Assembly (NCBI GenBank): GCA_965198025.1
Contig: OZ240237.1
Location: 2,046,001-2,110,000 of the forward strand
Length of the DNA: 64,000 nucleotides
Reading direction: 5' to 3'
DNA from: CAYWWM01 sp965198025
GTDB taxonomy: Bacteria; Acidobacteriota; Terriglobia; 2-12-FULL-54-10
Shown here one piece after another: positions 35,231-44,204 of the stretch. Position numbers and translations under genes: made by a program. The stretch's first letter is position 1, and every line of letters begins with the position of its first letter. The notes below the pieces were generated by a model, which searched no databases, was not told where the DNA came from, and saw only the letters and a list, made by a program, of their open reading frames with translations.

Positions 35231-35482
35231 CGCTCCTCTACTCCCTCTCTCGCTGCGGCGGCCTGCGCGAGCCGAGCCTCCGCGCGGGTCCTCCAGAGCT
35301 GCGCCTCCCGCTCCAGGATGCCAATCTGGCCGTCCCAGAAGCGCGAGACAGCAGGAAACAACACCATTCCGATATCAGGGCCAAACCATCCCTTGGAAGC
35401 CGGCTGCGGCCCCTTGCTTCCATACCAGCGCGGTGCTGGGGCTTTTCGGGAAACTCTTCCTCAGGAAGATCGGACCAAAAAC
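35231..35482. other. Leader between tRNA-Tyr and tuf
   Basis: About 250 bp without a supported gene. In bacteria with a thr-tyr-gly-thr-tuf arrangement, tuf is often transcribed with these tRNAs, so this stretch probably holds processing sites and perhaps a separate tuf promoter. I identify no definite box. Confidence 0.35.
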
Positions 35483-35571
35483 TGGTGGACGGGGGAGGAT
35501 TCGAACCTCCGTAGCCCGCAAGGGGCGGCAGGTTTACAGCCTGCTGCCATTAGCCACTCGGCCACCCGTCC
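35483..35571 (-). tRNA. tRNA-Tyr (anticodon GTA)
   Basis: 89 nt including an encoded CCA. Acceptor GGACGGG pairs with CCCGTCC. The anticodon loop CTGTAAA gives GTA. The long variable arm (class II) fits Tyr. Confidence 0.93.
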
Positions 35572-35794
35572 AGAAACTGCGCGTCACGGAGTGCCGGTCC
35601 ATCCAAAAGAACCTTGCCCTACGGCAAACTCCCCACAAGCCTTTGTTCCACAGTCATTCCGGATCCAGACATTCCACATGGACAATCAAGAATCCGTTCG
35701 GCTCATCCTCCTACCGGGTCCGCCGGGGACCGCCCCGGCAACCAATGCGCCTCCGATCCCTCCGGCCCATACGCCCAGGGCAGGCGGGAACCAC

Positions 35795-35869
35795 TGGAGC
35801 GGGAGACGGGAATCGAACCCGCGACCAACAGCTTGGAAGGCTGTGACTCTACCACTGAGTTACTCCCGC
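35795..35869 (-). tRNA. tRNA-Gly (anticodon TCC)
   Basis: 75 nt including CCA. Acceptor GCGGGAG pairs with CTCCCGC. The anticodon loop CTTCCAA gives TCC; T-arm GGTTCGATTCC. Confidence 0.93.
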
Positions 35870-35881
35870 CTTCAAAATTTC

Positions 35882-35957
<76 letters not shown>

Positions 35958-36060
35958 CACTGGCTGCCTTGAAGCAGGCCCGTTTCCCATGGAGGCCCGC
36001 TTCCTTCCGATGTTCAATCCTATGTCGCTTTCCGGCGGTCCGCCGGGTCCGCCGCGATTC

Positions 36061-36136
36061 TGGAGCTGGCGAAGGGATTCGAACCCCCGACCCTCTGATT
36101 ACAAATCAGATGCTCTACCAACTGAGCTACGCCAGC
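36061..36136 (-). tRNA. tRNA-Thr (anticodon TGT)
   Basis: 76 nt including CCA. Acceptor GCTGGCG pairs with CGCCAGC. The anticodon loop TTTGTAA gives TGT. First gene of the cluster leading to tuf. Confidence 0.93.
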
Positions 36137-36270
36137 ACTCGACAAAACCAGCAGTCTAGCAGAGTCACATTAAATATGCAAATCCAAAAACTTGCGGATT
36201 CTGAAGCCCCCACCGGCTCCTGATCGCTCCCAAATCCAGCCTCTATTCTGCCGCGTCCGCGGAGGCTCGA

Positions 36271-36870
36271 TCAAGACCATTCTTGCCGCCGAGGCGGGTC
36301 CTTTCGATTCCATGCCGGGGTGCGCCCTTGCGGCCCGGTGGCACGGTTCACCGAGGCCTCCAGACGCAACAGGCGGGATTTCATCTCAACCCCTCCACCG
36401 TAGCCCCCCAGGGACCCGTCACTTGCGACGACCCGATGGCACGGAACCACAATGGCCAACGGGTTGCAATGATTCGCCATGCCGACGGCACGCGCTGCTT
36501 TGGGGTTGCCGACGGCGCGCGCGATCTCTCCGTAGGACCGCGTCTGGCCGTAGGGAATCCGCAGCAACGCCTTCCAGACCTGCAACTGAAACTCCGTTCC
36601 TTGCAGATCCAGAGGAACGGTGAATTTCCGCCGACGGCCCTGCAGAAACTCCCCGATCTCTGCGAGCACACGCCGGGCGAGTGCCGCTTGGGGTTTGCGA
36701 TCCGATCTGTGGTTTCCGGAAAAAGTCCCGGATGGCTTGCGGACGTTCACTTCGCGCAATCCACGCTCCGAGCACACCACACCGATTTCTCCGATGGGAA
36801 ATCGCCGCGAGGTGCAAAACAGATTGTCTCCCGACGTCGTCCTTTTCTGTCTTTGTCGAACAGGCTTCAT
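36271..36870 (-). CDS. ogt: Methylated-DNA--protein-cysteine methyltransferase
   Basis: 199 residues from the ATG at 36870 (MKPVRQRQKR); longer in-frame starts exist but are not conserved. The acceptor motif I-V-V-P-C-H-R-V-V places Cys at 144; R-S-Y-G-E-I-A and the G-G-Y-G-G-G loop are the DNA-binding and active-site flanks. It repairs O6-alkylguanine by irreversible transfer to the cysteine. The first 50 residues form the usual poorly conserved N-terminal domain. It is divergent from the DksA-like gene, 187 bp away. Confidence 0.92.
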   Translation of the reverse strand: MKPVRQRQKRTTSGDNLFCTSRRFPIGEIGVVCSERGLREVNVRKPSGTFSGNHRSDRKPQAALARRVLAEIGEFLQGRRRKFTVPLDLQGTEFQLQVWKALLRIPYGQTRSYGEIARAVGNPKAARAVGMANHCNPLAIVVPCHRVVASDGSLGGYGGGVEMKSRLLRLEASVNRATGPQGRTPAWNRKDPPRRQEWS

Positions 36871-37057
36871 CTTGTCCCTCCGGAATCCAGCAGAAGAAAC
36901 CCCGTGCCGCCTACTGTTTTGCGTTTTCCGATGGGAGGTCCCGGAAATCGCAAGGCCGCTCGGGAATTCCTTGACAACGGCGAATGCGCCTGAATATGAT
37001 AGCTCGTTTAGAAGGAATTTGCTTGCCTTACGAAAGCGGTGAGGTTTGCCTGCACGT

Positions 37058-37414
37058 ATGGACAAGAGGCGCCTGGGGCACTACAGGAAACGGTTGCTCG
37101 AACGGCAGCAACAGCTCATTGACATCGTCTCGAAGACCGAGCAGGACGGCCGGGAGGCCGATGAGGAACCGGCACAAGACCTTGCCGACAAGGCCAGCAA
37201 TTCCTACACGAAAGAGTTTCTTTTCAAAAAGAGCAACGACGACCGCTTCATTCTGCACCTGATCGAAGAGGCCTTGCAGCGAATGCAAGACGGGGAATAT
37301 GGAATCTGCGTGGCATGCGGCGGCGACATGCAGCAGAAACGCCTCGAGGCCGTGCCGTGGGCGCGCCACTGCATTGGCTGCCAGGAAAAACAGGAGCAGG
37401 GGCTGCTGCAGTAA
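37058..37414 (+). CDS. DksA/TraR-family zinc-finger protein
   Basis: 118 residues from the ATG at 37058, with GAGG 13 bases upstream; a TTG at 37046 is less likely. A long N-terminal helical hairpin (about 1-75) precedes a C4 zinc finger (C84-x2-C87 and C105-x2-C108; CVACG and CIGCQ). Family members bind the RNA polymerase secondary channel and modulate rRNA and stress promoters with ppGpp. The tip of the hairpin has the sequence E-E-P-A-Q-D-L-A-D-K-A rather than E. coli DksA's D-x-x-D-x-A, so it is nearer the general stress-type relatives. Confidence 0.87.
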   Translation: MDKRRLGHYRKRLLERQQQLIDIVSKTEQDGREADEEPAQDLADKASNSYTKEFLFKKSNDDRFILHLIEEALQRMQDGEYGICVACGGDMQQKRLEAVPWARHCIGCQEKQEQGLLQ

Positions 37415-37531
37415 CCGCGACAATTCTGGAGCGAATCGAATTCCCTCTTCTGGGAGGGCGTCTTCAAACCAACGATTGCCACTGTCGGACTGGCAACGAG
37501 CCTTCGCTGGGGCCACGCCGTAGCGGATTCC

Positions 37532-38266
37532 CTGTTCACGCTTCTCTTCCCAGTCACCTGCCGAATCTGCGACCAACCTATTGAAGTCATGACGGCGGTT
37601 CCCGTGTGCCCGGATTGCGTGCAGGCTCCGGAGCCGTACTCGGGAATCGAGTGCGCGCGGTGCGGGCACTTTCTGGCGAACGAGAGCGGGCTGCACGAAA
37701 CGCTGCACTGCGGGGTGTGTCGCCAGCCCCGGGAGCGCGAAGTGTTCGCATTCGAGCAAGCGCGAAGTTTCGCGCCGCATGAGGGAACGCTGCGCGCTCT
37801 GGTCCAACAGTTCAAGTATGACGGCTTCCGGCCGCTAGCGAAACCGCTGGGACGGTTTTTGTTGGAAGCCGCCGAGCGGCTGTCGGAGCAGTCGTTCGAT
37901 CTGGCCGTTCCGGTACCGCTGCACCGCAAACGCGAGCGCCAGCGTGGATTCAATCAGGCGGAATTGCTGGCGGCTGAAGTGGCGAAGCTACGGAAGATTC
38001 CGCTCGGGGTGAAAGACTGCGTACGGGTGCGGGATACGCCTCCGCAAACGGGATTGCGCGCGGCGGAGCGCAGGAAGAACGTCGCCGGCGCGTTCGATGT
38101 GCCGCAACCGGAGCGGGTGCGCCAGCGGCGGGTGCTCCTGATGGACGATGTGCTGACGACCGGGGCTACGGCCAGCGCCTGCGCGCAGGCGCTCCGGGAA
38201 GCTGGTGCAAAGGGAATCTGGGTGGTGACGGTGGCGCGAGCGAATCCAGTGCAGGTTGATGTATGA
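37532..38266 (+). CDS. comF: ComF-family phosphoribosyltransferase-like protein
   Basis: 225 residues from the first ATG (37589). Homology begins earlier, with L-F-P-V-T-C-R-I-C-D-Q-P, a ComF zinc-finger opening, so I extend it to a CTG at 37532. No ATG, GTG or TTG exists in this frame back to the stop codon of the DksA-like gene. Further C-x2-C pairs (CPDC, CARC, CGVC) follow, then Q-F-K-Y-D-G, V-P-V-P-L-H and the PRPP loop V-L-L-M-D-D-V-L-T-T-G-A-T. ComF relatives take part in DNA uptake in competent bacteria; the exact reaction is unknown. Confidence 0.85.
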   Translation: MFTLLFPVTCRICDQPIEVMTAVPVCPDCVQAPEPYSGIECARCGHFLANESGLHETLHCGVCRQPREREVFAFEQARSFAPHEGTLRALVQQFKYDGFRPLAKPLGRFLLEAAERLSEQSFDLAVPVPLHRKRERQRGFNQAELLAAEVAKLRKIPLGVKDCVRVRDTPPQTGLRAAERRKNVAGAFDVPQPERVRQRRVLLMDDVLTTGATASACAQALREAGAKGIWVVTVARANPVQVDV

Positions 38267-38359
38267 TTGTAACGATGCAAGAGGACGCGTTCTTCTCACG
38301 CTTGTCACGCTTGAGCCGGAGAAACCAAGAATGAGCGGCGCTATGGAGAGAGTCGGGGC

Positions 38360-38872
38360 ATGTTGCAATCTCCCGTTCTGGTGTTGAACGCCACGTACGA
38401 GCCGGTGAACGTGTGCGCGGCGCGGCGCGCCGTCATTCTGATCCTGAACGGAGTTGCGCGAGCCGAAGAAGAAAACAGCGGGATCGTGCACTCGGCGCGG
38501 CTGGCCATGCGGATTCCGTCGGTCATCCGTTTGCTGGAATACCGTCGCATCCCGTATCAGGCGCGTGCGCTTTCGCGGAAGAACATCCTGCTGCGGGACC
38601 GGAATACCTGCCAATACTGCGGCCAGACGCTGGCGTCTTCGGAGCTAACGCTCGACCACGTCATGCCCCGATCCCTGGGGGGCAAGTCGGCGTGGGAGAA
38701 CCTAGTCGCGTGCTGCCATCCGTGCAACAACCGCAAGGGGGACCGGCTGCCGGAACTTGCGGGGATGAAACTGCTGCGCACGCCCAAGCCTTTCAACCTG
38801 CATACCGGCCGCCACCTGATGCGCCTGATGGCCCACGGCAACGGCCAGTGGAAGAAGTATCTTTACTTTTAG
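38360..38872 (+). CDS. HNH endonuclease
   Basis: 170 residues. The HNH/zinc region (about 75-125) reads R-D-R-N-T-C-Q-Y-C-G, L-T-L-D-H-V-M-P-R-S-L-G-G, E-N-L-V-A-C-C-H-P-C-N-N-R-K-G-D: two CxxC pairs around the D-H-V and N-R-K-G motifs. The first 70 residues (V-L-N-A-T-Y-E-P-V-N-V, A-V-I-L-I-L-N-G-V-A) are shared by a widespread family of chromosomal HNH proteins of unknown role. GGAGAG precedes the ATG. It follows comF on the same strand. Confidence 0.87.
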   Translation: MLQSPVLVLNATYEPVNVCAARRAVILILNGVARAEEENSGIVHSARLAMRIPSVIRLLEYRRIPYQARALSRKNILLRDRNTCQYCGQTLASSELTLDHVMPRSLGGKSAWENLVACCHPCNNRKGDRLPELAGMKLLRTPKPFNLHTGRHLMRLMAHGNGQWKKYLYF

Positions 38873-38979
38873 ATGGCAGGTTAGCAAACAGAAGCCGGCG
38901 ACGCGGCTGAAAGTCTGCGCGGGCGGTCTCCCACAAACGATCTTGTCCCTGGTTCGATTGGCGATTTGCCAGCCGCGAA

Positions 38980-40683
38980 TCAACGAATTTCGGCCTCAAC
39001 CCGCAGGCCGATCAGCTCCCAGATGCGGATCCGCTGGCCGGGAAAGTAGGACAGCGGGCGGGCGATGGGAACCTGCTGGTCCTGGCCTGCTACGACGATC
39101 GAGACGCCGCTCGACGTGTCCTCCAGTGACCATTCCGGCAGGCCGTGTCCGAGATAGTAGCTCAACTGGTAGGTCTGGTTGCGGTGGAGGCGGTACACGG
39201 CGACTTCCTCCGCAGGAACTCCGAGCGTGGCAATCCGCTCGGCGACCGACCGGGCCGAGGCGACTCGGTTGATGGAAGGCGAAAGATGGGAGGTGAGGGC
39301 GAGCAGGCACACGGCAACGCCGATGAACGCCATAAACGAGGCGTACAGCGGCTGCCTACGGAAAGCGAAATAGATGGTGAAGCCCACCGAACCCGTCAAA
39401 AGAAGCCACCGGGAGACAGGCACTGTGCCCTGGAAAATCTGCTGCCAGGCGCCAGCGATGCTCCATTCGGCGAGCGCCTGCCGCAGTCCCGTAGCCAGCG
39501 AGCCGGACAACAGCGGAGCGAAGAGCGGCACGGTGAGAAGCAGCAGGGCCGAACAGCCGATCAGGATGAGTGGAGCTCCCGGCGGCATATCCCAGGAGGC
39601 GGAGTTGCCGGTGACCGGATGGACGCCGGGCTTGCCCGGTGAGGAGCCGGGAGACTCTGCGTCGCTGGAGGGCTTCGCTGCGTGTGCGACCAGGATGGCG
39701 ACCCAGAGCGTGACCGGCGGGAGCACCGGGAGCAGATAGCCGGGCAGCTTGTTTTCAGAAATCGAGAAGAATAGGAAGGGCAGGGCGATCCACCAGAAGA
39801 GGAACGCCCGCTGCTTGTCCCGGAACACACCGCGAGCCGCGTAGACCATCTCGGCGAGCGGCAGCAGCAGCAGCGGGCTCCAGGGAAACAGGCCCGCAAT
39901 GAGCACCGGGATATAGAACCACGCGGGCTGGCCGTGGCCGAGCGCGTCAGCGGAAACAAAGCGCGCCAGATTGTGTTCGAGGATGAATTCCTCGACGAAC
40001 GGCGCGCCGTTCACAACGTAACAGAGCACGTACCAAGGCGCGGCGACGGCGAAGTACACGGCGAGGGCGGGTGACAGCAGCAGTGACCGTAGCGCACCCC
40101 AGTCACGGAACGTCGCCGCGTATCCTAGAAACACCAAACCAGCCAGAACCACTGCCAGAGGGCCCTTCGCGAGTGTGGCCAGGCCAAGAAAGACATAGAA
40201 GCCGTAGAGCCGGAGCGGCTTGCGCTCCCAGAGCCACAGAGCCAGCAGCAGCAGCGCGAGATCCAGCGTCACGGTGAACAGCATGTCCATGGCGGCCGCG
40301 CGCGCAAAGCCGATCCAGCCGAGCGCCGAAGCAAGGAAGATGGTGGCCAGCCCTGCCGTCGTTTCTCCGAAGCGCGCTCGCGCGAACCGGAACCAGACGA
40401 GGAGGAACACAATCGCGGCGATGGCCGAGGGCAGGCGGGCCGTCTGCTCGCTGATGCTGATGCGGAAGAACTGCGCGGCAATCCAGTAATAGAGCGGAGG
40501 CTTTTCAAACCACGGCTCGCCGAACAGGCGCGGCGTAACGTAGTCCCCCGATAGCAGCATCGCGCGCGCCACGTCCGCGTAGCGGGGTTCATCCGGCCCG
40601 ACAAACCCGATCGCTCGCAGCCCGGAAACAAAAAGGATCAAGGCCAACAGGGCGACCAGTAACGGATTCTGGATGAATCGCAT
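38980..40683 (-). CDS. ArnT/PMT-like membrane glycosyltransferase
   Basis: 567 residues, about a dozen hydrophobic segments. The first periplasmic loop holds G-P-D-E-P-R-Y-A-D-V-A-R-A-M-L, the catalytic-Asp loop of GT-C enzymes of the ArnT/PMT type, followed by R-L-F-G-E-P-W-F-E-K-P-P-L-Y-Y-W, strongly conserved in this family. A soluble C-terminal domain of about 100 residues follows. Such enzymes move a sugar from an undecaprenyl carrier to lipid A or protein on the periplasmic face. Acceptor unknown. Confidence 0.85.
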   Translation of the reverse strand: MRFIQNPLLVALLALILFVSGLRAIGFVGPDEPRYADVARAMLLSGDYVTPRLFGEPWFEKPPLYYWIAAQFFRISISEQTARLPSAIAAIVFLLVWFRFARARFGETTAGLATIFLASALGWIGFARAAAMDMLFTVTLDLALLLLALWLWERKPLRLYGFYVFLGLATLAKGPLAVVLAGLVFLGYAATFRDWGALRSLLLSPALAVYFAVAAPWYVLCYVVNGAPFVEEFILEHNLARFVSADALGHGQPAWFYIPVLIAGLFPWSPLLLLPLAEMVYAARGVFRDKQRAFLFWWIALPFLFFSISENKLPGYLLPVLPPVTLWVAILVAHAAKPSSDAESPGSSPGKPGVHPVTGNSASWDMPPGAPLILIGCSALLLLTVPLFAPLLSGSLATGLRQALAEWSIAGAWQQIFQGTVPVSRWLLLTGSVGFTIYFAFRRQPLYASFMAFIGVAVCLLALTSHLSPSINRVASARSVAERIATLGVPAEEVAVYRLHRNQTYQLSYYLGHGLPEWSLEDTSSGVSIVVAGQDQQVPIARPLSYFPGQRIRIWELIGLRVEAEIR

Positions 40684-40740
40684 GGCAACAGCAGTGATGA
40701 GTGGATCATGACTCGTGATCAGTGAATGACAAAGAACCCG

Positions 40741-42258
40741 TCACTGTTCACGTCTCATTGCGACCCGTGACCGCGGCAGCGAAGCGAGATCCGTATGCCG
40801 CTTCAGACCGCGGCTCGACAGAGCGGCCAGCAGCTTGCCGTGAATCCCGCCGAAGCCTCCGTTCGACATGACGACCACAACATCGCCTGCATACAACTCC
40901 AGTGCAAGGACTTCCACGATGGCGTTTGCATCGGCATGAAATTGAGCAGGAATACCTTGCGAGCGAAGAGTGGTGGTAACCCTTTCGGGGTCCAGCCGTT
41001 CTGCCTCCGCCAAGCGTTCTTTGCGGTGGACATCGGCAAGGATCACCTCATCAGCCAAGGACAGGACTACCGCCAGTTCGTTCTCAAAGACCTTGCGGAC
41101 CAGTGTGTTCGAACGCGGTTCGAGGATCGCCCAAATCCTCCGCCCGGGAAACCGGACGCGCACAGCTCGAAGCGTTTCCCGGATCGCCGTCGGATGGTGA
41201 GCGAAGTCGTCCACGACGGCGACGCCGGCCGATTCGCCGACCACTTCCATGCGCCGCCGGACTCCTCGGAACTTTCCGACAGCCTCGGCAATGCGGTTCC
41301 ACGGAATTCCGTGGCGGGAGGCCATCGCAACCGCCGCCAGCAGATTCAGGACATTATGCCTGCCAAAGAGACTGGTGCGGAGCGTGCCAACGGGCTTGCC
41401 GCGAAGAGTAACTGTGAATTCAGTAACCGGTTCCCGGGAACTGACCGCTTGCCGTTGCGCGGGGCTCGGATCGACTGTCCGGATATCTCTGGCCTGCCAG
41501 TCGCCTTGGTTCAGCCCAAACGTTTGCACCTGGCAGAAGGCACGCTCGATGCAGCGGCGGACGGTTTCGGACTCCGCGCAAGCGGCGAGGAAGCCGCGCT
41601 GGGGCACCAGGTTCACGAAGCGGCGGAACGCGGTTTCAACGGCGTCGAGGTCGCGATAAATGTCGGCATGGTCGAATTCGACTGAAGTCAAGACGGCGGC
41701 ATCGGGGCGGTAGTGCAGGAACTTCGGACCCTTGTCGAAGAAGGCCGTGTCGTACTCGTCGCCTTCGAGGATAAAGAATCGTCCAGAGCCGCGGCAGAAG
41801 CTCTGCGGAAAATTGCGCGGCAGGCCACCGATCAGGAAGCCCGGCTCGAGTCCCGCCGCATGGAAGATCCAAGCCAGAATCGAGGTGACCGTCGTCTTGC
41901 CATGCGTTCCGGCCACAACGACGGACTCCCTGCCACGCAGAAAAAGCTCGCGCAAAACCTCGGGCAACGAAGCGTACGGAAGCTTCGAGTCCAGCACCGC
42001 CTCGACTTCTTCATTGCCGCGCGAAAGAGCGTTGCCGATCACGACGAGGTCCGGAGCCGGTTCCAGGTTGCTGGCCCGAAATCCCGTCGCTACCGGGACG
42101 CGGAGCTGTTCCAGAAGAGTCGAGACGGGGGGATAGATTTCCGCATCGGAGCCGGTGACGCGGTACCCAGACTCCTGCAGCAGGCCGGCGAGCGCTCCCA
42201 TGGCGGTCCCGGCCACACCGATCAGATGAATCCGCGCTCCGGGATCCGGCGGGATCAT
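40741..42258 (-). CDS. mpl: UDP-MurNAc:L-Ala-gamma-D-Glu-meso-DAP ligase
   Basis: 505 residues, Mur ligase fold. N-terminal I-H-L-I-G-V-A-G-T-A-M-G-A-L, then V-I-G-N-A-L-S-R-G-N-E-E-V-E-A, which distinguishes Mpl from MurC, then the P-loop A-G-T-H-G-K-T-T-V-T. It ligates recovered tripeptide to UDP-MurNAc, short-cutting MurC, MurD and MurE in wall recycling. It starts inside the stop of ldcA (ATGA). A separate true murC is at 56.9-58.4 kb. It is about 50 residues longer than E. coli Mpl. Confidence 0.92.
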   Translation of the reverse strand: MIPPDPGARIHLIGVAGTAMGALAGLLQESGYRVTGSDAEIYPPVSTLLEQLRVPVATGFRASNLEPAPDLVVIGNALSRGNEEVEAVLDSKLPYASLPEVLRELFLRGRESVVVAGTHGKTTVTSILAWIFHAAGLEPGFLIGGLPRNFPQSFCRGSGRFFILEGDEYDTAFFDKGPKFLHYRPDAAVLTSVEFDHADIYRDLDAVETAFRRFVNLVPQRGFLAACAESETVRRCIERAFCQVQTFGLNQGDWQARDIRTVDPSPAQRQAVSSREPVTEFTVTLRGKPVGTLRTSLFGRHNVLNLLAAVAMASRHGIPWNRIAEAVGKFRGVRRRMEVVGESAGVAVVDDFAHHPTAIRETLRAVRVRFPGRRIWAILEPRSNTLVRKVFENELAVVLSLADEVILADVHRKERLAEAERLDPERVTTTLRSQGIPAQFHADANAIVEVLALELYAGDVVVVMSNGGFGGIHGKLLAALSSRGLKRHTDLASLPRSRVAMRREQ

Positions 42259-43232
42259 GCGTGGCGTCTCCGGTGCAGTTTGGTGGTCGAAATGACAGCG
42301 GATTCGAGCAGCGTGAGGGTGACCTTTTCCTCAGCGGCGAGCCGGGCACGGATTCCGATGGGGAGAGTGATGCAGCCCTGGCGCGAGTGGCCGAAGGGGA
42401 GTCCGAACGCAATTGGGACCTCAAGGCCCTCGAGCGCTTCCAGGATGATGTCCCGCAGGCCCTCTTCGGCCGTGGTGCCGCCCCCGCAGCCCGGCATCTC
42501 GCCGAAGATAACGCCGCGGACGGCGCGGAACTTGCCGGCCCGGCGCAACTGAAACAGCATGCGGTCAATGCGGAAGGGCTTTTCGTCAACGTCTTCGAGC
42601 AGCAGCAGAGCGCCGCGGGTGTCGATTTCCAGGGCCGTTCCGAGCGTCGCCGTGAGCATCGGAAGGCATCCGCCCACCAGCCGGCCCTCGGCGATTCCGG
42701 TGCGGAGACTCCATGCCGAGGACTCAATCGTGATGCCCGGATTGATTGATCCCAGAACCTGTTCCATGAGGGGTCGGTTGTAAAAGACCTCGCCACCGGC
42801 CAGCTCGCGGGTCACCATAGGTCCCTGGAAAGTCGCCCAGCCGAGGGTCTGATGAAAGAAATGCAACAGCGTGGTGAGATCACTGTAGCCCATGACGATC
42901 TTGGGTGGCAGGCGCTTCAGCCGGTTCAAGATGGGCCGCGCCGAGAGGCGTTCGACGACGTAGTTGGATCCGTAGCCGCCGCGGGCACAGAACACAGCGC
43001 GGATGGATGGGTCTTCGAAACAGCTCAGTAAGGACTCGGTCCGCTGGGCGTGGCGGCCGGCAAAGAAGCTGCGCCGTGCCAGAATCATCTCGCTCACCTG
43101 AATGCGATAGCCGATGCCCTCGATTTCACGCATCCCGCGCTCGAGCAACTCGCGCTCGACAGGGCTGGCCGGAGCAACCACCCCGATGATGTCGCCTCGA
43201 CGCAGGGCGGGAGGCTTCCGAAGCCGTTTCAT
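42255..43232 (-). CDS. ldcA: LD-carboxypeptidase (S66 family)
   Basis: 325 residues from the ATG at 43232 (MKRLRKPPALRRGD). V-F-C-A-R-G-G-Y-G-S-N and V-M-G-Y-S-D-L-T-T-L-L (nucleophile Ser) are the S66 signatures; a C-terminal Glu/His pair completes the triad. It removes the terminal D-Ala from murein tetrapeptides, supplying tripeptide to Mpl, with which it is translationally coupled. Confidence 0.92.
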   Translation of the reverse strand: MKRLRKPPALRRGDIIGVVAPASPVERELLERGMREIEGIGYRIQVSEMILARRSFFAGRHAQRTESLLSCFEDPSIRAVFCARGGYGSNYVVERLSARPILNRLKRLPPKIVMGYSDLTTLLHFFHQTLGWATFQGPMVTRELAGGEVFYNRPLMEQVLGSINPGITIESSAWSLRTGIAEGRLVGGCLPMLTATLGTALEIDTRGALLLLEDVDEKPFRIDRMLFQLRRAGKFRAVRGVIFGEMPGCGGGTTAEEGLRDIILEALEGLEVPIAFGLPFGHSRQGCITLPIGIRARLAAEEKVTLTLLESAVISTTKLHRRRHA

Positions 43233-43329
43233 TGATTGCAAGGAAAGAGTTCCCAGAGTTCCGCCAGACCGAGGAGCGACGAGCGATCTGCATTCCCCAC
43301 CAGCCATTGTAGCAGCATTCGCGCGAAGC

Positions 43330-44181
43330 TCATGGCGTGAAATATTCTCCGCGACAGATGATCTCAGCCGGACCGGTCAGAAAGATTCCTTCCGGCTCCG
43401 AGCGAACGGTGAGTTTGCCCGCCGGCGTCTGAACCGTGACCGGACTGTCGGCCTTCCGGCTGAGGACCGCTGCCAGCGCCGCGGCGCACGACCCGGTCCC
43501 GGAGGAAAGCGTTTGCCCAACACCGCGTTCCCAGAAGCGGACTTCTACTTCATGGCCGGAGCGGACCCGGTAGAATTCGACATTCGTTCGATTGGGGAAG
43601 AACGGGTGGTGCTCGATCGCAGCGCCCAAGGACTTCCAGTCCCAGTCAAAGTCTGCAACCTGTAGAGAGCAGTGCGGGTTGCCCATCGAGGTGACCGTGA
43701 CCGGCCGCGAGCCATCTGTGAGCGGCAAAGCGAAGCCGACGATTGGCTCGAGCACGGCTGTGGGCGGCTGGAACGGAATCGCGGCTGCCGCCAGCACTGG
43801 CTTTCCCATCTCCATCTCGAACGAAAACCGACTCCCTTCGCGGGCCAACAGCGTCAGTCGCTTGGGCCCGGCGCCGGTGCGGATTAAGAGCTTCGGGCCG
43901 GAGTGTCCGCCTTCGACGAGAAACGCTGCAGCGCAGCGCGTCCCGTTGCCGGAGATCTCGGCTTCGCCGCCGTCACTGTTGAAAATTCTCATGTCTGCAT
44001 CGGCTCCGGCGGTTCCAGGCGTAGCGAGCAGGAGCACGCCATCGGCGCCGATTCCCGTGTGGCGCTCGCAGACACATTGAATCCATTCTTCGCAGGAGGG
44101 GAGGTTTGCAACCGTATCTCGGTCCACAATCAGAAAATCATTACCCGCCCCGTGTGCTTTGGTAAAAGGAATGGAAGGCAC
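43330..44181 (-). CDS. dapF: Diaminopimelate epimerase
   Basis: 283 residues, GTG start. Two catalytic cysteines are seen in G-N-G-T-R-C-A-A-A and G-T-G-S-C-A-A-A-L, one per half of the pseudo-symmetric fold. It converts LL-DAP to meso-DAP for lysine and peptidoglycan. It is grouped with ldcA and mpl, all meso-DAP related. Confidence 0.95.
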   Translation of the reverse strand: MPSIPFTKAHGAGNDFLIVDRDTVANLPSCEEWIQCVCERHTGIGADGVLLLATPGTAGADADMRIFNSDGGEAEISGNGTRCAAAFLVEGGHSGPKLLIRTGAGPKRLTLLAREGSRFSFEMEMGKPVLAAAAIPFQPPTAVLEPIVGFALPLTDGSRPVTVTSMGNPHCSLQVADFDWDWKSLGAAIEHHPFFPNRTNVEFYRVRSGHEVEVRFWERGVGQTLSSGTGSCAAALAAVLSRKADSPVTVQTPAGKLTVRSEPEGIFLTGPAEIICRGEYFTP

Positions 44182-44204
44182 TTCGCTGTTTATTCGTCAC
44201 TGCC

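Noticed and set aside
40741..42258. Second murC
   Set aside because: The V-I-G-N-A-L-S-R-G-N block, length and pairing with ldcA indicate Mpl; the true murC is in the dcw cluster.
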